Shown here: positions 55,544 through 64,000 of the stretch, piece after piece
Position numbering within the stretch: the stretch's first letter is position 1
Layout: the number at the start of each line of letters is the position of its first letter
Assembly (NCBI RefSeq): GCF_011682055.1
Contig: NZ_JAAQOM010000001.1
Location: 674,010-738,009, forward strand
DNA: 64,000 nucleotides
Reading direction: 5' to 3'
DNA from: Telluria antibiotica
GTDB lineage: Bacteria; Pseudomonadota; Gammaproteobacteria; Burkholderiales; Burkholderiaceae_D
The notes under the pieces: generated by a model
What the model was told of the DNA's origin: nothing
What the model saw: the letters and a program-made list of their open reading frames with translations, nothing else
Databases searched by the model: none
Program-made: the position numbers and the translations under genes

Positions 55544-55742
55544 GATTATGCGAATAATGCTCTGGAGGAGAAAATTATTGCTTTCGAAATGCGTCTAGTC
55601 CTACAACAGTCCAAGAATTGATCCGATACCCGTTCAATTGCCGGGCTCTCATCATTGCACCACCGACATCGCTACCAAATATCAATGTTTGGTAGAAACT
55701 TTTTCGGCAAGCAGGACATTTCCACTATCGAAAGGAATGATC

Positions 55743-55958
55743 ATGGCGAACAAGAATTCTTCGCGCTCGGGCAACCAGGGCGGCTCCCACGAACAGCACG
55801 TCAAGGCTGGCCAGCAAAGCCACAAGAACGACGGCAACAAACAGTCGGGCTCCGGCTCGGGCTCGCGTTCGGGCGGCTCGGGCGGCACCCGCGGCGGCAC
55901 CCCGGAGCAGCATGCCGAGGCTGGCCGTCAAAGCCACAAGAACGACAACAAGCGCTGA
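55743..55958 (+). CDS. KGG-type general stress protein
   Basis: This 71-residue, very hydrophilic protein is rich in Gly, Ser, Lys and His. Two near-identical repeats, GGSHEQHVKAGQQSHKND and GGTPEQHAEAGRQSHKND, are separated by a Gly/Ser linker. They match the YciG/Con-10 'KGG' repeat pattern, though KGG itself reads GQQ/GRQ. Such proteins are induced by starvation or desiccation and are probably disordered. The ATG at 55743 is chosen over the one at 55737 because AAAGGA is then about 8 nt away. It ends at a strong terminator. Confidence 0.8.
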   Translation: MANKNSSRSGNQGGSHEQHVKAGQQSHKNDGNKQSGSGSGSRSGGSGGTRGGTPEQHAEAGRQSHKNDNKR

Positions 55959-56030
55959 TCGCGGCGCGCGCCGGACCGGTCCGATTTCCGGGCCCGGTCA
56001 ACAACGGTCGCCACACAGGAAGTACGGAAA

Positions 56031-56071
56031 GAGCCTGAAGCGGGACACCGCTACAGGCTCTGTCTGTTTTG
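56031..56071. terminator. Long-stem terminator between KGG gene and ClpP-like gene
   Basis: AGAGCCTG-A-AGCGG pairs with CCGCT-A-CAGGCTCT around a GACA loop (13 bp with an A/A mismatch), followed by GTCTGTTTT. It serves the plus-strand gene and may also serve the convergent minus-strand gene. Confidence 0.85.
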
Positions 56072-56114
56072 GCGCAGCGTGGACGTAGGCGCGCCGGCGC
56101 CGCGCCCCGCTGAA

Positions 56115-56672
56115 TCAGATGTTGCGCAGGTACGCGCCCTTGGGCGGCGCAAAGTCGCGGACGTCGTCGATCATGCCCGCCGCCTTCGCGTCGCGCGCGT
56201 TCAGGTGCAGGTCGCCGTACTGGTGGATGCCCCACTGCTCGGGGGTCAGCTCGACGGTCTTGCGCAGGATCGATTCCGTGCGCGCGTCGTCGGCACGCAA
56301 GCCCTCGACGATGATGTTCAGGGCATCCGGACGCGACCCCGGCGACGCCGTCGCATGCGATTTGTGGATCATGAAGCGCGCCGTCTCGCTCGCATAGCGC
56401 TGCTTGCCCGCCAGGAACAGGATCACGGCGATCGACGCGACGGCGCCCCCGTTGTACATGATGCACTCGACCGGCGCATTGGCCAGGAAGTTGTACAGGC
56501 ACAGGCCGTCGCTGACATAGCCGCCGTTCGACTGCACGAGGATGTGCGCCGTCTCGATGCCGTCGTCGTTCATGCCGGCCACCGCCTCGAAGACGCGATG
56601 CACCATGTCGCTGTTCACGTCGCCGGACAGGGTGAAGTACCCTTCTTTCGGTTTTCCTTGATCTTCGCTCAT
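56115..56672 (-). CDS. ClpP-like serine protease
   Basis: This 185-residue ClpP/crotonase-fold protein starts at the ATG at 56672 (MSEDQGKPKEGYF). The triad aligns with ClpP: Ser80 in NGGAVASIAVILFLAG, His103 in ARFMIHKSHA and Asp154 in HQYGDLHLNARDAKAAGMID. It shows no propeptide, and no clpX or clpA gene lies nearby, so this is a ClpP-related paralogue rather than the main housekeeping ClpP. It stands alone, convergent with the KGG gene and divergent from the gcv operon. Partner ATPase and substrates are unknown. Confidence 0.85.
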   Translation of the reverse strand: MSEDQGKPKEGYFTLSGDVNSDMVHRVFEAVAGMNDDGIETAHILVQSNGGYVSDGLCLYNFLANAPVECIMYNGGAVASIAVILFLAGKQRYASETARFMIHKSHATASPGSRPDALNIIVEGLRADDARTESILRKTVELTPEQWGIHQYGDLHLNARDAKAAGMIDDVRDFAPPKGAYLRNI

Positions 56673-56807
56673 AGTGGGGTCTCTTCTATCGCAAGGTCGT
56701 TGGGGCAAGTGTAACAAAACCCGTCCGCAGGCCCATGGTGCCGCACTGCAATAGTGCGCGCCCCGGCCGGTCGCCCTTGCTGCCACCTTCGGCGCGGCCT
56801 TGTCGGA

Positions 56808-56836
56808 TTGACTTCCCGGCACCACTGACATAGACT
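56808..56836 (+). promoter_or_regulatory. Sigma-70 promoter of gcv operon
   Basis: TTGACT and TAGACT are 17 bases apart. The predicted start falls near 56843, just before the first riboswitch aptamer. Confidence 0.75.
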
Positions 56837-56845
56837 TCGCAGTCT

Positions 56846-57037
56846 TGACCGGGAGAGCGCAGCGCAGGCTGCCGCCGAAGGGGCATTACCCAAAAACTCT
56901 CAGGCAACCGGACCGGTCGAGGGCTGCTGTGCGATACGCGCGGCGGACCAACTCTGGAGAGCGGCCCGTGCGGCCCACCGAAGGGGCAGGCGGACAGCAC
57001 ATGCGCCGCTATCTCTCAGGTACCGAGGACAGAGGGG
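56846..57037 (+). promoter_or_regulatory. Tandem glycine riboswitch
   Basis: Two glycine aptamers in a row precede gcvT. Aptamer I (about 56849-56925) has GGGAGAG, GCCGCCGAAGGGGCA and ACTCTCAGGCAA. Aptamer II (about 56951-57037) has TGGAGAG, GCCCACCGAAGGGGCAGG, TCTCTCAGGTA and GAGGACAGAGGGG. These are the conserved family segments. In this class glycine normally switches the gcv operon on; the platform would be at 57038-57094, which includes the gcvT ribosome site (GAGGA at 57083-57087). Confidence 0.95.
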
Positions 57038-57094
57038 TGCGAGAGCATGCGGGCGACCGCGTGCGCGACCCCATTTTCTGCCGAGGATCCATCC

Positions 57095-58219
57095 ATGACG
57101 CTCAAAGCGACCCCGCTCAATTCCGTACACCGTGCCGCTGGCGCCAAGATGGTCGACTTCGGCGGCTGGGACATGCCCGTCAACTACGGCTCCCAGATCG
57201 AGGAGCACAATGCCGTGCGCGGCGATGCCGGCATGTTCGACGTGTCCCACATGTGCGTCGTCGACCTGAAAGGCGCCAACGTGCGTGCCTTCCTGGGCGG
57301 CCTCCTCGCGAACAACGTCGACAAGCTTCAGGCACCGGGCAAGGCCCTCTACTCGTGCATGCTGAACCCGCAGGGCGGCGTCATCGACGACCTGATCGTC
57401 TACTACTTCGCCGAAGACTGGTTCCGCCTCGTAGTCAACGCGGGCACGGCCGAGAAGGACATCGCCTGGATCCGCCAGCAGAACGATGCCACCAACAGCA
57501 ATCTGACCATCATCCCGCGCCGCGCCGACCTGAGCGATGACGGCATCGCCCTCGTCGCCGTGCAGGGCCCGAACGCGCGCGCGAAAGTGTGGCAGGTGGT
57601 GCCGCAGGCGCAAGCCGCGTCGGAAGGCCTGAAGCCGTTCAATGCCGTCATCGTGGCAGGCACGCCGTTCGGCGAACTGATGATCGCGCGCACCGGCTAC
57701 ACGGGCGAGGACGGCTTCGAGATCGGCGTGCCCGCGAGCCAGGTCGAAGCGCTGTGGAACGCCCTCGCCGCCGCCGGCGTGAAGCCGGCCGGCCTCGGCG
57801 CGCGCGACACGCTGCGCCTGGAAGCGGGCATGAATTTGTACGGCCAGGACATGATTGACACCGTCTCGCCGCTCGACGCCGGCCTCGCCTGGACGGTGGA
57901 CCTCGTGTCCGAGCGCGACTTCATCGGCAAATCCGCGCTGCAGCAGCAAGGCCAGAAACAGAACTTCGTCGGCCTGATCCTGCGCGAAAAAGGCGGCATC
58001 CTGCGCGCCCACCAGAAAGTCGTGGCCGCATCCGGCAATGCCGGCGAGATCACGAGCGGCACGTTCAGCCCGTCGATGCAGCAGGCGATCGCGCTCGCGC
58101 GCGTGCCGCTGGACGTCGCCGTCGGCGACACGGTGCACGTCGAAATCCGCGACAAGAAGCTGGCCGCGTCCGTCGTCAAGCTGCCGTTCGTGCGTAACGG
58201 CAAGATCCTGGCATCCTGA
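57095..58219 (+). CDS. gcvT: Glycine cleavage system T protein (aminomethyltransferase)
   Basis: GcvT moves the methylene group from the lipoyl arm of GcvH to tetrahydrofolate and releases ammonia. From the ATG at 57095 ([20 protein letters not shown]) it has 374 residues. Landmarks are [29 protein letters not shown], the folate-contacting region [15 protein letters not shown] and [17 protein letters not shown]. It is first in gcvTHP and controlled by the upstream riboswitch. Confidence 0.97.
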   Translation: MTLKATPLNSVHRAAGAKMVDFGGWDMPVNYGSQIEEHNAVRGDAGMFDVSHMCVVDLKGANVRAFLGGLLANNVDKLQAPGKALYSCMLNPQGGVIDDLIVYYFAEDWFRLVVNAGTAEKDIAWIRQQNDATNSNLTIIPRRADLSDDGIALVAVQGPNARAKVWQVVPQAQAASEGLKPFNAVIVAGTPFGELMIARTGYTGEDGFEIGVPASQVEALWNALAAAGVKPAGLGARDTLRLEAGMNLYGQDMIDTVSPLDAGLAWTVDLVSERDFIGKSALQQQGQKQNFVGLILREKGGILRAHQKVVAASGNAGEITSGTFSPSMQQAIALARVPLDVAVGDTVHVEIRDKKLAASVVKLPFVRNGKILAS

Positions 58220-58269
58220 TCGAACAACACTATACTTACCGCACCATCCATCACTACGGAGTTACGTAC

Positions 58270-58650
58270 ATGAACATCCCAGCCGACCTGAAGTACACCG
58301 AATCCCATGAGTGGGTCCGCCAGGAGGCCGACGGCACCCTGACCGTGGGCATCACCGAATACGCGCAGGACGCCCTGGGCGACATCGTGTTCGTCGAACT
58401 GCCGCAGGTCGGCAAAGCCTTCACCGCGGGCGATGACGCCGCCGTCGTCGAATCCGTCAAGGCCGCCAGCGACATCTACGCGCCCGTGTCGGGCACCGTC
58501 ACCGCCGTGAACCAGGCGACCGCCGACGCACCGGACTCGATCAACGCGAACGCGTACGACGCCTGGCTGTTCAAGCTGCAGCCGTCCGATCCTGCTGCCC
58601 TCAACAACCTGCTCGACGCAGCGGCCTACGGCAAGACCACCGAAGGCTGA
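58270..58650 (+). CDS. gcvH: Glycine cleavage system H protein
   Basis: GcvH is the lipoyl carrier that shuttles the aminomethyl group from GcvP to GcvT. It has 126 residues, typical for the family. The lipoylated Lys is K64 in [17 protein letters not shown]. The N-terminus [13 protein letters not shown] and the [18 protein letters not shown] segment match the family. It is 50 bases after gcvT, with GGAG 10 nt before the ATG. Confidence 0.97.
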   Translation: MNIPADLKYTESHEWVRQEADGTLTVGITEYAQDALGDIVFVELPQVGKAFTAGDDAAVVESVKAASDIYAPVSGTVTAVNQATADAPDSINANAYDAWLFKLQPSDPAALNNLLDAAAYGKTTEG

Positions 58651-58753
58651 TCGTTGTTCGCAGGCGCGCCCGCGCGGCGCGCCTGCCTGTACTTCTTAGC
58701 TCGACCTGCCGTTCCTTCCGCGTCACGCCCCACTCACTTTTTTCGTGCCCATC

Positions 58754-61633
<2,880 letters not shown>

Positions 61634-61640
61634 CACGCTA

Positions 61641-61741
61641 CGCGTGGGCGGAGGGCCGCCCACCCTACAGCCGTAGGGTGGGCACCCCGTGCCCACGCGT
61701 GACTGCAGCTCGTAGGATGGGCGGCCTCCGCCCACGCGTGA
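61641..61741. repeat. Cluster of three REP-like palindromes
   Basis: A reverse unit (61641-61669) and two forward units (61672-61701 and 61711-61741) are packed between the convergent gcvP and chemoreceptor genes. The forward units end GCCCACGCGTGA. No T-tract terminator is seen, so these hairpins may do that job. Confidence 0.85.
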
Positions 61742-61752
61742 CGCAGCGGAAT

Positions 61753-63357
61753 TCAGCGATTCTTGCCCCGGCTGCTCGCCAGCCGGAGGTAGGGACGCCC
61801 GGCCCTGCCGGGACGCAGTGCATGCGTTCCCGGCGGGGCCGTTTCGTTTGCGCCCTGCCCGGCGTCGTCGAGCCGGAACGCGGCCACCGTGCGCGCGAGG
61901 CCGAGGGCCTGCTGCTGCAGTGCGCGCGCGGCCAGCGCCGCCTCCTCGACCATGCGCGACCCTTGCTGCGTGAGTTCGTCCATGCGCATGATCGCCTGCG
62001 TCGCGCCCGCGAGCTCGCGCGACCGTTCGAGGCCGGCGTCGCCGATGCGGTCGACGATGCCCCCCATGTCGTCCACGACCTCCGCCAGGCCGGCCACCGC
62101 GGCGCCGACACCCTGCACGCAAGCGCCGCCATCGTCGATGGCGGCCACCGTCTCGCGCGCGAGCATGCGGGCCTCCCGGGCCGCTTGACGCGCGCGCCGC
62201 GCCAGCGCGCGTGCGTCAAGTGCACCGCCCTCCACGTCCGCCGCGCGGGCCAGCGTACCTTCGAGCGCGGCGTTGAGGCGCTCCATGCGCACGGACGCGC
62301 GGCGCACCTGGGCCAGTGTCGCCACGAGCCGGTGCGCACTCGCGTTGCCCTCGTCCGCGACGGTGTCGGCGCGGGCCGCCAGCGCGTCGGCCGCGCGCGC
62401 GCCGGCGGCCCCTGCGTCGAAGGCGTCGGCCAGCGCGCGCAGCGACACGGTCGTGCGCTCCACCGCCTCGCGCACGTGCGCGCGCGGCGGCATGCCTGCC
62501 CTGCCCAGCGTGATCTCGCGCGACGCCGCGCCGATCGAACGGGCGGAATCGAGCACGGTACGCAACTGGCCGTTCAGGCCGCGGATGCCCGTGTCGAGCA
62601 GCCGGGCCGTCTGGCCGATCTCGTCGTCGCCGTACGCACGGGCGCGGATCGTCAGGTCGCCGCTCGCCAGGCCGCTCGCCGCCGCGCCGATCGCGCCGAT
62701 GTCGGCGAGCAGCGCGCGCCGCACGGCCGTCGTGATGGCGAGCGCCGCCGCGATCGACAGCGCGATCACGATGGGCGCCACGATCCCGAACAGCCGGACG
62801 TCGGCCGCCGCGTCGGACGACGCCTGCTCGGACGCGGCCTGCTCGCGCCGCGCCAGTTCCGCCAGGCGCTGGGCCACGACGGCGAACGCGCGCTCGGCCT
62901 TGACCATGGCGTTGGCGCTGATCGACTGATCGATGCGGGCGATCGCGATCACGTCGCGCACGGCCGGCACGTATTGCGCCCACGCGGCGCGCGCCTGCTC
63001 GACGTAGCGCTGCTCGTCCGGACTGTCGGCCGTCCGGCGCGCGAGCCGGGCCAGATCCCGGTCGACGGCACCCTGGCGGGCCTGCAGGTCCTGTGCAAGC
63101 GGGTCGACGCGAAAGCGCGGGAAGCTGCCGCTGATCCACGTGAGCACCTGGTAAGCCTCGGCATGCGCGGCGCGAGCCGAGGCGGACAGCTCGGCCGCGG
63201 CCCGCATATTCGCGGCCCGGCGCTGGACGATGCTGTCGAGCGACGCGTTCTGGCGTACCATCCCGTAATAGCTGGCGCCGGACAGCAGCACGAGCAGCAC
63301 CAGCACGACGCCGGGCGCGAGCAGCAGCTTGGAGCCGATGCGCAGGCGGGCCAGCAT
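61753..63357 (-). CDS. Chemoreceptor-like protein with degenerate signalling tip
   Basis: The protein has 534 residues. A first membrane segment (about 12-32), a periplasmic four-helix-type domain (33-190), a second membrane segment (about 193-212) and HAMP (about 213-265: LASGDLTIRARAYGDDEIGQ) are followed by a methyl-accepting-like coil. Family marks are partly kept (RMERLNAALE; RMDELTQQGSRMVEEAALAA), but the hairpin tip, which normally reads AGEQGRGFAVVA, is replaced by ARAADVEGGALDA-like residues. CheA/CheW docking is therefore doubtful. No che genes are near. It may be a sensor with a different partner or a decaying gene. Confidence 0.85.
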   Translation of the reverse strand: MLARLRIGSKLLLAPGVVLVLLVLLSGASYYGMVRQNASLDSIVQRRAANMRAAAELSASARAAHAEAYQVLTWISGSFPRFRVDPLAQDLQARQGAVDRDLARLARRTADSPDEQRYVEQARAAWAQYVPAVRDVIAIARIDQSISANAMVKAERAFAVVAQRLAELARREQAASEQASSDAAADVRLFGIVAPIVIALSIAAALAITTAVRRALLADIGAIGAAASGLASGDLTIRARAYGDDEIGQTARLLDTGIRGLNGQLRTVLDSARSIGAASREITLGRAGMPPRAHVREAVERTTVSLRALADAFDAGAAGARAADALAARADTVADEGNASAHRLVATLAQVRRASVRMERLNAALEGTLARAADVEGGALDARALARRARQAAREARMLARETVAAIDDGGACVQGVGAAVAGLAEVVDDMGGIVDRIGDAGLERSRELAGATQAIMRMDELTQQGSRMVEEAALAARALQQQALGLARTVAAFRLDDAGQGANETAPPGTHALRPGRAGRPYLRLASSRGKNR

Positions 63358-63520
63358 GCTACGACGCGGCCCGGTGCAGCAGGTCGAGGGGCAATGCGGA
63401 TGTCATGGTCTCCTCCTGGCCGGGTCAAAATTTCCGGCGTGCATCAAGTGAATGTACGCCGTCCCGCGGCTTGTCCCTTGTGATGGGTCAAGCCAGCAAC
63501 CGTGAGAGAGAGGAGTTCGG

Positions 63521-63844
63521 ATGAGACGTAAAGGCGTGGGCGCGCTGCTGTCGGCCCTTGTGTTTCCTGGCGCGGGCCAGTACTACCTGGGGCGGCGCAC
63601 GCGCGGCCTGCTGTTCCTCGCGCCGGCCGCCATCGCCGGGATCCTGTATTTCAATTTCGCGCTGGGCGAGGCGAATACCGTCGTGGATCAGGTCCTGAGC
63701 GGCAAGACGACGGATCCGGCCGCGATCGAGGCGCAGATCGAGAATGCGCCGACGCCGATCGGCGTGAAGCTGGCCGAGATCGTGTTCGTCGTCTGTTACG
63801 TGGGAAGTATCGTGGAGGCGCTGGTCGTCAAGCCGGCCGCGTGA
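63521..63844 (+). CDS. Small membrane protein of unknown function
   Basis: The protein has 107 residues. An N-terminal basic start (MRRKGVG) is followed by a Gly/Pro-containing hydrophobic hairpin (LLSALVFPGAGQYYLGRRTR, then GLLFLAPAAIAGILYFNFAL), an acidic loop and a last hydrophobic segment (AEIVFVVCYVGSIVEALVV). The FPGAGQYYLG pattern recalls TM2-type or DUF5683-type small membrane proteins. A strong GAGGAG site precedes the ATG. It has no operon partner in view. Confidence 0.7.
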   Translation: MRRKGVGALLSALVFPGAGQYYLGRRTRGLLFLAPAAIAGILYFNFALGEANTVVDQVLSGKTTDPAAIEAQIENAPTPIGVKLAEIVFVVCYVGSIVEALVVKPAA

Positions 63845-63856
63845 ACGCGTGCGTTC

Positions 63857-63882
63857 GGTGGGCACGGGGTGCCCACCCTAAC
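63857..63882. repeat. REP-like palindrome, single unit
   Basis: GGTGGGCACGGGGTGCCCAC and a following CCTA lie 12 bases after the small membrane gene. The remaining 118 bases to the window end show no gene that I can support. Confidence 0.8.
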
Positions 63883-64000
63883 GGTCATTGCAGAGCGGCC
63901 GCCCCGGGGCATGAAAGAATACAGGGTGGAAGGCTGGCGATAGAGGTCGAGCATTAATCGTGGAGGTAAATCCCCGACCCTAACGTGATCCGCAGAACTG

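Larger units (their letters stand above)
55357..55742. other. AT-rich intergenic region between divergent genes
   Basis: These 386 bases between the DUF1631 gene and the KGG-type gene are strikingly AT-rich for this genome. The region holds the second copy of the inverted repeat (55395-55410), a possible 44-codon ORF, and an orphan strong ribosome site GGAGGAG (55565-55571) not followed by a good start codon. Confidence 0.55.

Noticed and set aside
61641..61741. CRISPR-like cluster of short repeats
   Set aside because: The units are palindromes in mixed orientation with no regular spacers and no cas genes; they match REP-like elements elsewhere in the window.
63883..64000. Possible start of a mobile element at the right edge
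   Set aside because: The sequence lacks inverted ends or a reading frame that can be checked within the window.

Overview
The window is a contiguous piece of a high-GC chromosome from a betaproteobacterium, most likely Oxalobacteraceae (Massilia, Duganella or a relative). This is inferred from gene order (rpsB-tsf-pyrH-frr-uppS-cdsA-dxr-rseP-bamA-skp-lpxD-fabZ-lpxA-lpxB-rnhB; smc-zipA-ligA; gcvT-H-P behind a tandem glycine riboswitch), from the dense set of c-di-GMP and histidine-kinase genes, and from codon use. No insertion sequence, integrase, tRNA, rRNA or CRISPR array was seen.

Layout. 1-2.6 kb: an nfeD-type membrane operon, a small cysteine-rich secreted protein and a TPR protein. 2.6-6.2 kb: divergent ppsA and its regulatory kinase/phosphotransferase ppsR. 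6.2-8.4 kb: a DUF2071-like protein coupled to a REC-EAL response regulator with an altered active site. 8.4-24.2 kb, all on the minus strand: the translation, isoprenoid/phospholipid and outer-membrane biogenesis block from rpsB down to a SpoU methyltransferase, with terminator-like hairpins at rpsB/tsf, after tsf, at frr/uppS and at skp/lpxD. 24.4-28.7 kb, plus strand: map, glnD and an RluF-like pseudouridine synthase. 28.7-41.3 kb is the accessory signalling part: a 1107-residue GAF/PAS hybrid kinase, a PhnD-like periplasmic binding protein coupled to a PAS-GAF-GGDEF-EAL membrane protein, an aminotransferase, and a minus-strand trio (140-aa unknown protein, double-domain KaiC-like ATPase, soluble hybrid histidine kinase). 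41.5-55.4 kb: a DUF885 protein, a small outer-membrane barrel protein with def and galU, then ligA-zipA-smc and a DUF1631 protein. 55.4-61.6 kb: a KGG-type stress protein, a ClpP-like protease and the riboswitch-controlled glycine cleavage operon. 61.7-64 kb: a chemoreceptor-like protein with a degenerate signalling tip and a small membrane protein.

The housekeeping genes form envelope and translation operons of the expected order; many neighbours overlap by 1-4 bases (TGATG or ATGA), implying translational coupling. Palindromic REP-like units (core GTAGGGTGGGC...GCCCACGCG) occupy six intergenic spots, mostly as oppositely oriented pairs.

The least explained items are the KaiC-like/kinase/140-aa trio, an inverted repeat shared by two distant promoters (about 1.5 kb and 55.4 kb) together with an adjacent 44-aa ORF, the mirror-symmetric cysteine protein, and the degenerate EAL and chemoreceptor proteins. 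All product names rest on reading motifs and order by eye; no database search was possible.
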